Assembly: GCA_049724395.1 (NCBI GenBank)
Contig: JAUGWO010000295.1
Coordinates: 1 to 48,663, forward strand
DNA from: Spongospora subterranea f. sp. subterranea
Lineage: Eukaryota; Endomyxa: Phytomyxea; Phytomyxea; Plasmodiophorida
Length of the DNA stretch: 48,663 nucleotides
Direction of reading: 5' to 3'
Below are positions 11,235 through 21,937 of this stretch, piece after piece. The notes under the pieces were generated by a model. The model had not been told where the DNA came from and did not search any database. It saw nothing but the letters and a program-made list of their open reading frames with translations. Every line of letters starts with the position of its first letter. The first letter of the stretch is position 1. A program made the position numbers and the translations under genes.

Positions 11235-13793
11235 ATGACTACAATATGTGGACCGCTCGGCTTCGGTCCTGTATTGCTGGAGACATTGGATATATCGCCA
11301 TGTTTTTCCTCGTTGGTGTTGGATTCAATCCCTCTGTTGATATTTGCCGCATCACTTTGGCCGCAGTACAATGCCATTGTCAGGCCTGGCCATTCAATAT
11401 CGCCCGCCCGCCTATCAGCAAGATATAGCATTCGCTTATTCTGCATGACGTTTATGACCTTGTTCCCGATCATTTCTCTCAGTGTTCACTTGTTTTTTTC
11501 CAACCAAGACGACATGTATTCCCACATTTATCCTTATGAGCTTGTCGCCCAAGCTTTCCAATTTACTGTCTGGTGCGCTGGGACATATCTTGTCTCTTTC
11601 GCTTGTATCCATGGGGTTCCTATAATCCCTGGCATACAATTCTGGTGGTATTTGTCTCAATGAATTTGTGTATGATATATAACATCAGTAACCATGGTCT
11701 ATCAGGATCGTGACGTTTGTAATATCCATAAAAAATCTCGAATCTCAAGCACTGCGCGTCAGTCTGGGAACGGATTTGCCATCTTCTTTGGTGATATCGT
11801 CCTGTCGTTTATTCATCTCGTTCGTTCTGACTGTGGATGCTGTGGCTTCATTTAAATGCTGGGCCTCTCAATTTTCTGTTAGTCGGTTTACCTGTATAAC
11901 CATTTCTGAACTGATCTCCTCTTCGGCAGGGTCTTCGTGGTGATTATGACTTTGAGGCTTTGCACGATTCGTATCCCAGTGACATCCAAGATGGCCATAA
12001 TAATTCCTCTGTAGTAATGAGGTATGGGACAAGTGGCTGGTCAATCGCTCTTTATCAGTTACGGTCACTGGAACTCGCAAGAGACCTCGCCACATACGTG
12101 CTATTAATGTGATTAGCTGGTTCGAAGGGACAGATTCTCAAAATGATCCTTTTATTCAATTTTCCATCGAAGCTATTTCCGATGAAGATGCTGGAACGTG
12201 GGTTACGAGTTGCCGTTTTCGTGATTGCCTATGGCTGAAAGATTCCCTTCGTAAAGTCTGCCATCATCGACGGCTTCTCTTGATCAATAGTTGAACGTTC
12301 TCCATTAATGTTAGGCTTATTCAATGGAGGGGATCAAGTTTGACATCCCCCCTTTTCCAGAGTCTGTAAACTCTTTGCCACCGTCTGAAGTTTTGATAGT
12401 TCTTCAAGTTTACCTTCAAAGTGCACTAGAATTTGATTGTCTTCAGTCGGATTTGGAAAATTTAGTGGGCTATCACGCGAGACTAGAACAACTGGAGAAA
12501 AATCGGTCATCGCCTTATGAGAACTTGTTTCCTCCCGAATCTGTAGGTTCGTGTCTTCTCGTAAATCCGAAATCAATAACAGCCAGCAGAACGTTGAACC
12601 GGAAGCGTCCCAAAATACTTCGGAAAATACAGGATTTAGCATCCGCCAAAAAATTGGCGAAGTGATAGTCGCAGGCTCGAGGCTCGCTAACCCCGCTGGC
12701 GCCATTCGTCAATTACCGAAGGAGGTTATTGATTTCCAGAGCGAAGGCAAACATTTGAAGATAACCGGAACGCATATTCCCAGATTTAACACTGATAACC
12801 AAACGACCACATATGATATCGATGTAAATAGTCCGTTTCGCTTTTGCCAACAATATGAACCAAAACGTATACAGGTTATGACGTTGTCCTCGAAGTGGAC
12901 AGTATCTCGCCGTTTTAAGCAGTTCATAGAATTGCATTCCAAGCTTGTCAGTATTTTTGACGGGCGTTTGTTGCCATCTTTACCTTCAAGGGCGGTGCTG
13001 ACCACAGCTCACGGTTAGTGATCTACTTGGTTATCTTGACATAATATTTAACGACCTGTGTAGATTTTGAGTTCCTAGATCATCGACGTCGGCAGCTCGA
13101 TATTTACCTGCAATCTCTTGTAAATAGTGATTATTTTGAATGCCAGGATCTATATTCTTTCTTGAAAGACGAGGTATTCTGCTTTATTATGATTATTGCC
13201 CGTTGGAGTTCTGATCCCCTTCTGTCGTAGAACGGCGCACTGGAGCGTCAAGAAAACAGGTCTGATACTAGTGGGGGTACGCATGAAGTCGCCGGTCCCG
13301 TCCACAAATTTGAAATTACCTTGACGAAATGGCAATACTCGAATATTAACGACCCTCGTTCTGACCCAGTGTACCATTTCGAGGTAAGCCGCACATTCTT
13401 GTTTTTGGGTTTTGCTTACTCTGCTCAGGTTTATGAATTCTTTTCCACCAACCAATTCCTCAAATGGACCATTAGTTGCCATCTATATGACTTTAAAGAT
13501 CTTGATACTGCTCTTCGAAAACGGTTTCCTATGGACGTTCTCCCGGATCTTCCCAGATCGTAAGATATATACTATTGTTCTTGCGAAATTGCAAATAATT
13601 GTCTGTCAGATCACTAACTCACACAACTGCGGATCCAGTTTTCGCAAACACACGTGCCGCTCAATTGGAAATATATCTACAGAAGCTAATTAACTGCAGC
13701 CCATTAGCGTGCCCTGAAATCAATACCTTTCTGCAGTTGGACAATGGTAATCGACAGATCAGCACAGGAATGTACAGTGTAGCATTACCATAA
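11235..13793 (+). CDS. TMD0-like membrane domain fused to three PX domains (ten exons)
   Basis: The model starts at MTTICGPLGFGP. Residues 1-195 form a multi-helix membrane region resembling TMD0 of ABCC transporters (CGPLGFGP, DISPCF, then VPIIPGIQFWW). Three PX (phox) domains follow: PX1 about 220-330 (SLSVTVTGTRKRPRH, PPFPES), PX2 about 420-544 (KHLKITGTHIPRF, SRRFKQFIELH, LPSLPS), PX3 about 567-690 (HKFEITLTKW, FKDLDTALRK, LPDLPRS). Introns: 11648-11705, 11878-11929, 11971-12014, 12256-12314, 12543-12586, 13014-13063, 13174-13230, 13384-13428, 13560-13609; all GT-AG, 44-59 nt, phases compatible, exons summing to 2100 nt (699 aa). PX domains bind phosphoinositides; only PX2 keeps the RR-F basic motif. 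No ABC transmembrane or nucleotide-binding domain follows. Alternative: two adjacent genes, a TMD0 remnant (to about 11877) and a PX gene. Confidence 0.65.
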
Positions 13794-14507
13794 TACATAT
13801 AAATTGCTTCGAATTGGTTAGTTAGCTCACGATAGGATTGAGCATGATTTTACATGATCATGGCAAGTGAAGTCGTTGCTTGCCCGAATTACAAAACATA
13901 ATCAGTTGAAATGCAAAGTGGAACGAGAGCTATTGTTGTTGAGGTCAGCGTGATGACCAGTGATGTTCTTAAGGTTTCGGGAAATGAAGGAGTTGATGAG
14001 AAAAAGTGTAAAGAACCCATTTTTCGTTGCCCTTTCCTTTTTCCTTTGCCCGTTATCGATCAAAATCCTATTCTTCGCCCGGTTTCCTAACTCTGTCAAA
14101 GGGCTACACTTCGCAATGAGGTGCAAATGCTAATGGGGCAGAATTGCACCAATGAGAATAAATTACAACAGCCACATCATCAATGCTCATTGCTATACAC
14201 AAATTGAAATCATCAACAAGCTAGCGGGAAAAGCTCCCATTGGGCTCTGTAAAGGCGTCGACGTACGCCCAGCTGAACTCTCGAATTCCTCGGAATTGTG
14301 TATTCCCCAAATGTGCAAGGATTCTCATCTGGTCGTACAGACTTCCCAATATGTGCTTGGGATGTCATCTTCGGTTGCGATACGTTGATACCCATGCTTG
14401 ATGAAAACCGATGCTATTCTTGCTTTGAGTGTAACCGCGTGTATCAGTTCGATGGATAAAATCTGTTTTTATTCCCATGTGTCTCACTGAACCTTTTCAT
14501 TTTTTTT
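13794..14507. other. No supported gene
   Basis: Only short overlapping frames without motifs on both strands. It includes the 3' flank of the PX gene and the approach to the P-loop fossil. Confidence 0.35.
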
Positions 14508-14998
14508 TTGGCTAATGAACATTTTTTCAATCGCATTTTTGTCGGTCACCTCTCTAATCTGACGCTATGGGTCCCAGAAACGACCATCACTGGGTCGCTT
14601 CTTGTTTATACTGATGACGCACACATCAGTGCTAATCATTACACAAAGATCGCCGACATCTTTCGGACTGACCAATCAGTCAATGAAGCTGCTCGCCTGA
14701 TTTCATAAACGGACGATAGATATTCTGCAACCACCCCGTTCAATTTCATCGAAGGATCGTCTGGGACCGGCAAGACACAAATTGGCTTTTATCGTGTCAT
14801 GAATTTGCTGAACTGAAATCGTCGACGTTTGTTGACGCAACCCAGTCGATATATCGGTATTTTCAGTTGAATCTTAAGTTTTTCAAGCTTGATCGGCCAA
14901 AGACATCGCCGACGTCAGCGATGCCTCACCCGTGTCTCTGCAAACGCAAACATGATACGCCATCGGGTTCATCAGTTTGCTTTTGACCGGGCTGTTGC
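14508..14998 (+). pseudogene. P-loop NTPase gene fossil, left copy (Crinkler-like)
   Basis: Encodes a short conserved stretch (KIADIFRTDQSVNEAARL) followed by a Walker A block, FIEGSSGTGKTQIGF. The phrase EGSSGTGKTQ is typical of the P-loop domain in Crinkler-like proteins of oomycetes, chytrids and other fungi; that family assignment is from memory and uncertain. The copy is broken and partial, and is repeated in inverted orientation at 15142-15535. Confidence 0.5.
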
Positions 14999-15141
14999 AC
15001 CTCTAACGTCGATCAGGAAATGTTAGCAATATATATGAGGAGCGTCAATCGATGTTGAAAATTTCCCGCGGTTCAGAATTACATTTTGAACTGTTTGGGA
15101 AGATTTTTTAACCGATTCGACTGGCGAAACATTATCCTGGA

Positions 15142-15535
15142 GCAGCCCGGTCAAAAGCACACTTATACAACCAGAGGTAGTTTTTGCGTTTGCAGACCAC
15201 GGGTGAGACATCGCTGATATCGGCGATGTCTTTGGCCGCACAAGTTTGAAAAAACTCAGACGGCAACTGATAGGACCGATATATCGTTGGAGTTGCTTCA
15301 CCGAACTTCGACGATCTCAGATGAAAAAAAATCGGTCAGTTGCCATCAACAAATTCATGACTATAAAAGCTAATTGTGTCTTGCCGGTCCCTAATGATTC
15401 TTCGATGGCGGCGTGGTTGCCGAGTTATTATCGGCGATTTTTTAAATCAGGCGGACCACGTCGTTGGCCGATTGGTCAGTCCGCAGGATGTCGGCAAACT
15501 TATACCGGCGGATGAGAACGTCGGGGCATTTGGAC
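15142..15535 (-). pseudogene. P-loop NTPase gene fossil, right copy, inverted
   Basis: The minus strand repeats the left copy: FADILRTDQSANDVVRLI matches its N-terminal stretch, then a LGTGKTQLAF-like P-loop and a downstream segment (FFKLVRPKTSPIS). The copies face each other tail to tail across about 143 bp. They differ at many positions, so the duplication is old or one arm comes from a different paralogue. Broken and partial. Confidence 0.5.
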
Positions 15536-15785
15536 AATGACTATCCAGTGGAATTCCGATGATGGGGACCTTTGTGCAATATTCGCAAATCACGTGTGGA
15601 GAAACAAGGGCATGAAACTGAGGAAAAATATCATTTCATGCGACAGGACATCAGCACCAAGACGACAACCGAGCAATGCCAGGATTTAACTGCCCAAGTC
15701 CGACGTGTCATAAAAGCGCGACGGAAGTGCGTGGTGCCCAGTGACTGTTGACTGAGTGACTGTGATGGTCCGCGTCTTGTTTTGT
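15536..15785. other. Nothing recognised
   Basis: No ORF of note. A short run of tgactgt/tgagtgactg words occurs near 15740-15765. Confidence 0.3.
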
Positions 15786-16268
15786 TCATGTGATGGCCTC
15801 ACGTGACTGTCGGTGACCACTGACCAGACCAGCATCCTTGTCAGATTTGGGCATTCGTTCGAGGGACACCGCCAATTTTGTGATTTTCGACACAACGCGC
15901 TGTGTGTTGTCTTTCATATTTGCAGGAACTTGTAATTCTGAGGCAATTTCGAAAAGTGTGTCCCTCGAACGAATGCCCAAATCTGACAAGGGAGAATACG
16001 ATAACCCTTCGATGTGAGTGAATAGCCCAGCATGACACCTTCTCGAGCGCGTTCGTCCAACTTCTTGGCCGGCCTGAACAACCTCAGGAGAAGAATGAAG
16101 AAGTTGTGATGTTTTGCTCATTGTATCCAATTTAGACGGCTTTACATGCTCTCTGCCGTCTTTCTCCAGGACATTGAGGTGATGCCAACTAAGAATTTTG
16201 ACGGGATCTTGACGCAAGACTTTGCGCAACAAGATGCCACAGGAACCCGTTAGCAGTAGCTTGTTCAT
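15786..16268 (-). other. 160-codon ORF containing a perfect inverted repeat
   Basis: An open minus-strand frame begins at MNKLLLTGSCGILLRKVL (16268). It is basic and lacks known motifs. Its last third spans the 33-bp perfect hairpin at 15837-15990, so the two arms encode unrelated peptides on opposite strands. This argues that at least the 3' part is not an evolved coding sequence. A fragment of an unknown gene is possible. Confidence 0.25.
15837..15990. repeat. Perfect 33-bp inverted repeat with 88-bp loop
   Basis: 15837-15869 is the exact reverse complement of 15958-15990 (core gggcattcgttcgagggac). Identity over 33 of 33 bases indicates a recent inverted duplication or a maintained hairpin. 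Confidence 0.95.
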
Positions 16269-18008
16269 GACAGATCAAATCTGTCAGATGCACACTCTGC
16301 TGGCAGCTCGATCAACGTCAGCTTCTCAGGCGAAGATACAATCTCGCGAACAGTTCTCGTGAGAACCTGCGACCCATAAAATGTCCTGAATGCGGCATAC
16401 ATCAATGAAATCAATCGCCGTATTTGAACATTCCAATAACGTCATCACGTCCACTCCGACTTCAAACCTCCACAGAAATGTTGCATTTGGTGACAAAGTC
16501 TTTGACAAATTTGCAACATAAAACAGTGAATCACATCGACTATTGGAGCTATCAGCGCCCACCATTCTTGGATCGATTTCTGACGAGACGATTTTTGAGA
16601 TGGCAAAATCATTTATGGAAACTCTGTCTGAAAAAAGGAAAGCATCACTGCATTTGCAATAGCAGAATCCACATACTGGATTACTGGAACATCTGAATCC
16701 CTCAAAAGTCAAGTCGAACGGCACACCGAAAGTAGGATGCAAGCGACATCGATCATTGCTGAGACGCAACGTCCACTGAACAAAACTCCTGGGTCAACCA
16801 GGAATCTGGCACTGAAATGTTTTCCCATATAATCGAATAAACAGGTGTACTCGTCTAGAATAAGCTTGTTCATTCGTTTTTGTTTGGGAGTTGTACAGAT
16901 ACGAATTTCCATGAGGTGAAATTTGCAACCTGTTGTACGGTGAGCAGGTCGGTCGCAGATTTTAGTTCTTTTTTATTGGTTTGGTCATTGAATTACATAG
17001 TACACCTTTTGAGTGCTGGCTATCACAAAGCAATAAATTCGCTCAAATCCGAAATGTCAATTCAGAGATAGGAATACGATGCTTGGCTAAACAGCCATAA
17101 AACATGAGATTTGATAATGCATGGACATAAATGATCATGCACACGAGAACTTTATTCAAGAGGACTTTCGACCATTTATTGAAATACCACAATGACAATG
17201 TCTAACTCACCGTGTTTAAAGGCCGCACCTTATTGGACGCTCTCAATAAATGCTCCAAAAAAATCATGGAGGAATTGAAGTAAAAAGTCAACTCGCTAAA
17301 GGATGCGATGCGTCAATATGGCTTCTGAGCGAGACTGGCACCGCAAAGTAATATTATCAGTTGTTGCATGAGATAAGTGGTTTATTTATCTCTTATCTGC
17401 AATTGTTGGCAACGGGTCGACAAGTTACGAAAATGACGGCGGGACGCGGGTAGGGACTTGGGATTGCTCTTGGGAAGACGGCCATCAACTTCCATTAGCT
17501 TTGGTGGTTCGTAGAGCTGTGTTGCAACTGGGCAAATATGCATTTCGAAGCGATGAGTCGGCGCCAAAAGCTACGTCGTCTCGGAAGCAGAATGTTTTGA
17601 AGTTTTCTGACAAATACAAAATGAAGAATACAACCTTGGGGATGCGCTCAAAAATCTTCATCATAACTCGTGAACCAATTGGAGTTTTATGGTCGCTGAA
17701 CGATACAGGTTACCTTGATCCTTGTGTGAACAAGCACTTTATCATCGGGTGGTGACACTTCGTAATCGTTAAAAATCGTCAGATATAATCCCGCCGATGA
17801 GACACTTCAATCCAGAGGTGGCAGGCTGACCGGGCGAGAACAAATGTTTCCCGAGACCAGGAGCGGCTGATACATGATTTGGTCGGTTATTGACCTTCAA
17901 GGCACAACCGCCAAACCCTGTCGACGGAATGGTTAAGTCGTCACCCAATTGCACTGTAGGGCCTTGGTAGCCGGATTTGACGTCGACAAGATCGTTCCCG
18001 TATCCTGT
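16269..18008. other. Relic-rich stretch, no gene assigned
   Basis: Short frames on both strands, the longest a 147-codon minus frame (16326-16769) and a 90-codon plus frame (16424-16696) that overlap each other. None shows a family motif. A second short minus ORF (16709-16912) again contains an MNKL start like the one at 16268, hinting at related debris. Confidence 0.3.
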
Positions 18009-18660
18009 TTATTTTACTGGGATGAGTGGTTTGTTGGACGTGAACCTGGGAGTTGCACAAAAACACTGCTCATCACTGTGATGAAGGTGAAGATGTGTCC
18101 TGCACCTTCGTCGCTGGTTCAAATGGTGACAGGCAGGGTCTTGATCCAGACCAGCCTCTTCGCTCAGAAGCATGGACGTCGTGTTGGATAAAGAGAGCTG
18201 CTCAAAGTCAATCGCATCGAGCGCTGTCGCCACACCACTACAACGTGCATCAAGATTGCAGATCATGAGAGCGGTGACCAGTTGATCGGAGATTGAGCCC
18301 ACACTCTGGAGGTCACGACGCCGGGTTTTGATCAAGCTGATATATTGGAGCCTTGACCGTCCCTCTTGACGACAGGCTAGTAGGTTGCGTTAGCGATGAA
18401 CGACGGATGATAGAGATTTTCGCTGATAAAGCTCATGCAACTTCGTCCAGCAACGGTGAGAGGAAGGTTCTGCGGTCAATAATGGGAGGATGTTATCCGA
18501 TACATTTGCTTCAATCACGCCCCGTGCTTTCATGTCAGCACGTATTGTGGAGCTTAAGTCCGGTTGCGGTTCGAGGGGATCGAACGTAGTCATTACGACA
18601 TAGGTCATATTCTTTGTCTTGTAACAGCGCCATAACTCGTCCTTTCCAGACTGGAAAGCC
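18009..18660 (-). mobile_element. Ty1/copia gag relic
   Basis: Minus-strand segments match the gag region of copia elements (UBN2-type capsid): a block around DELWRCYKTKNMTY, then WTKLHELYQRKSLSSVV at about 18400, and a separate downstream block LVTALMICNLDARCSG at about 18260. It is a broken, partial copy. It may be the 5' end of a different copia element from the one at the left edge; no LTR was identified. Confidence 0.65.
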
Positions 18661-18724
18661 ATCTGAACCACACAGCTTAGCCATCTGAATTGATGTGGCT
18701 GACATTCGAGCAAGATTCGAGACT

Positions 18725-18965
18725 GGTTAAGCCGTGTGGTAAAGAGAGAATTGGGGGACAGATGAGCGAGAGATAGAAAGAGATTTAGCGATGAATATAA
18801 GAGAAAAATAAGCGAGATAGAAAGAGTGAACTCGGCTGGGAAAGTATATAGAGATAGATAGGAGGGAGAATGAGCGAGAGAGAGAGAGAGATTGAGCAAT
18901 GATTAGAGACAAAAATAAGTGAAAAGATAGAGGGAGAGAGGGTGAGCGAGGCAGGAAAAAAGTAT
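18725..18965. repeat. Purine-rich degenerate tandem repeat (GAGA-type)
   Basis: About 240 bp of nearly pure A/G on the plus strand built from gagcgagagagaaagag-like words, with two related units around gggaaagtatatagagata and a later ggaaaaaagtatacgggga. It lies just upstream of the gag relic on that element's strand. It could be element leader sequence or an independent microsatellite. Confidence 0.7.
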
Positions 18966-20099
18966 ACGGGGACTTGGGATTATTAATCTAAAACCTAATC
19001 ACGGTTGGGAGTGTAAAACAATAAACGAATGAATTTATTGAGAAAGGCACAATATGGGAGCAGATGTCCGGGCAGTGTGGCGCTTGAGGGCGTTACATGG
19101 TCACTGACACTTAGGGACGTTCGGTGTATCTGTGGCCTGTGGGACTCATTTTTGCGCAACTCGATTTTGGGTCGCAATAATTTCATGGACGGAATTTTCT
19201 GGTGCGTCCCCGTCTCTGCTGTCGTTATCCAGTCAAAGAGACAACATCAGTACGGCACCCCCGGTACGAAGCCAACTGTTGCACACGATCTGTTTTTCAA
19301 GAAGTTGCAGGGATTCCACAACTAGCCAGGAGTTCTCTGGAGGGAGGTTCGAAGGACGCTGCATTATTGTCTTGACTCATCATCCATTCCTGCCAGCGAT
19401 CTCGTACACGATTGTTCATGGGCTTCTCTATTCCTACATCTATGGTTGTACAAGGCCAGTACATCCGCCTGGGCTGTGCTCGACGTGAACGCCAAAATCA
19501 CTGATGCGATTGACTACTGGCCATGAAATGGCACCGGTACGAATCGAGCAGCGAAATCGGTCGAATACCGGCAGGTCGAGACTCAATGATCGGCTGCAGG
19601 ACCGTTGATACCCAATTCAGCATGACTGATTCGTCCATCCACGCTCGATCCTGACAGGCGTAATTAAAGTAGTGTTGCTTGTCAACTTTGTTTCAGTCAG
19701 CTTGTAGTTGTTTTTTCAACTAACAAACGACGAGACGTTTTTGAGGCAATTAGTTCCAAGGGTTTCGAACTTTTCTCTACAAAAATACGTACATAAAATG
19801 TACGGACCGGGAACTGGCAGATAAATGCAAATGCTCGACCATGACATTTTCAGGTGGGGAGTTTGGCTGGGGCGGCAAATCTGCCAATTTCCACCGATTT
19901 GTGCTGGAGGTTTCTAGACAGATTGTACACCACTGGAACGATATCCCCGATTTCGAAAATTTAGGTACTCCTTGTGAAAATGCCACTCCAATGTACGCAA
20001 ACGCTTTTAAACTCAAAATTTTTTACGGAAGTCGAGACCTGATGAATCCTAAAAATCGATTGCGCGTGATCTGCAACTTCAGCCGTCGCAGATTCGCTG
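18966..20099. other. No supported gene
   Basis: Overlapping plus-strand frames (19029-19325, 19132-19488, 19841-20203) are open but show no family. The last (MTFSGGEFGWGGKSANFHRF) may be the start of the transposase-like fragment that follows. Confidence 0.25.
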
Positions 20100-20445
20100 T
20101 TGGCAGCAAATTGCAAACCAGATCAAGAAGGCTTCGGCCAAAGCCAAATTTGCTTGCTCCGGGAGAACCTCAGTTCTTACCGAAGTGGAAGAGGATCTGT
20201 TAATGTTGATCTTCGAACATCGGGAATGCGCTATGGCCATCTCGGTCAGGATGGACAAAGCATGCCAAATGGCCCCACACTTCGTCGCCTAAGTGACCAA
20301 GCGAAAGATCAGTGGGTTCGTCGATTTTCAAAATCGAATCAGCTCAGCATTAGTATTGCGACTCGTGAGGCGCAACGTTCTCCACACGAGGATCGCGCAA
20401 AAGAGATAGATTATCCTACCAAGCCTCTTGGGAGTCGGAGATGAT
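20100..20445 (+). mobile_element. Fragment of a CENP-B/pogo/jerky-type DNA transposase
   Basis: One frame reads TEVEEDLLMLIFEHREC and the next frame reads LRRLSDQAKDQWVRRFSKS then NQLSISIATREAQR. A helix-turn-helix segment followed by a W--RF-K---LSI--AT block is the usual N-terminal layout of CENP-B/pogo-like (DDE_1) transposases. The two blocks are in different frames and no DDE catalytic segment was identified downstream, so this is a decayed fragment. Family assignment is tentative. Confidence 0.4.
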
Positions 20446-21937
20446 GAATATTAGGCCAGATGACCGATGAACTTGCTTGAACGAACCCAATTTTAACACA
20501 CAACTCGCAACTGAGGAAGGTCTATTTAAGTTCGAGAACGGTTATCACTTTATGGACAAATAATGCAATTGACCTACAACGGTTTGTTTTCAGCTCCTGA
20601 ACAAACCCCACTACTCGGCGCTGAGTTTTGAAATCCATCATGACTGATGCCATGGCGTAAATCTTAGTTGTATGGTTGTCGATATTCACTGCATTGGAAT
20701 TTTTATCGACGACCTGATGAATTCCTTCTCACACATCAAAGTCCAGATGAACTCATTCGATTTTCAGGAACGGCTTCGATAATTCAATGAGGGTAGCGTT
20801 ACTTCAATTAATCTAAAAGAAATCCAGAGACAATGTTCCGGCCCTGGAATTGCACTGGATCTGTTAAAACATTGACAGATTGCCCCGTATTGACTCTTTA
20901 GGCACACATTTTCCTTCAGTTTATCTCAAACTGTGATACGAATCGCAATCACGTTCGTACATTCGTTGGGCATAAGTTGGATCATACCGGACCCAGCCTC
21001 AGAGTGCAACAGAGGCGATCTTTGAAAACCATGATCAAAGTGTTATTAAAAACGATTTTCAAGAGCAATTGATAACAAAAAAACGTAGATTTATAGTGTT
21101 ATTTATCGTTTTTGAAGTGTTGTGTTAAGCATATTGAGGCTGTAGAACCAAACGATGATCTTCGTAGGATTTGTCGTGATGAATCGCGTGATGAAGATCC
21201 AATGGCGACCTGATCGTACAACTACTGCCCCCAGTCTGATCGCAAACAAAATACACCTATTGGATGATCAACATCAATGCCAGATTAACGATCATGAGGA
21301 CTAGGATATTTACTTTAGACCGAAGATGATATGTATCAGGTCGATGACGCATCACAAAATCAACAATACTATCGTAATCGCGAGAGCTTTCGAGCCGTAC
21401 TAGGCGGTTGTCATCAGAATCTAGACGGATATGCACGAAAAAGTTAGATGCTGTGGTCATTTTTGCTGAATGGTTGAAAACTCCTGATCTTATGTGTCAG
21501 GTAAAAATGGCACGCGACTCCTATTGCGAAGGCGGGTCAAACTACAAAGGAATTACGGAGATCACTACATCAATGCGCCAACAATTAGATAAATTATGGA
21601 CAGTATTTATATGGTTTCGTAACTTGGTCTAATTACAAATGAACGGATGATTTAGCGCATCAGCTAATGACATTCTGGAGGACCTGTCCTTGTCTAATAG
21701 CTGCCGACGAATAACAATGAGCTAGATATAGCAGCAGACGTTCAACCTTACCCTCTTTATGAAATCCTTGGCATTATCACTGAAGAATCCTGGAAAACTA
21801 TAATCTAAGTTCTGAATGCGAGAGTATATTGCTTGAATGGCTTGCGAATCTTCTGAGCTAGCATTCGATTCATCATCGTCCTCTGTATCTATTCAAGGCA
21901 AAAGGTCACATAACCGACCACTGCAACACCATTGGCG
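20446..21937. other. No supported gene
   Basis: About 1.5 kb with many stops in all frames. Short frames at 21257-21460 (-) and 21408-21632 (+) carry no motif. It probably holds the decayed remainder of the transposon and the 3' flank of the kinase gene. Confidence 0.35.

Noticed and set aside
11057-11473. 138-codon minus-strand ORF
   Set aside because: Shadow of the plus-strand TMD0-like exon, which has family motifs and fitting splice sites.
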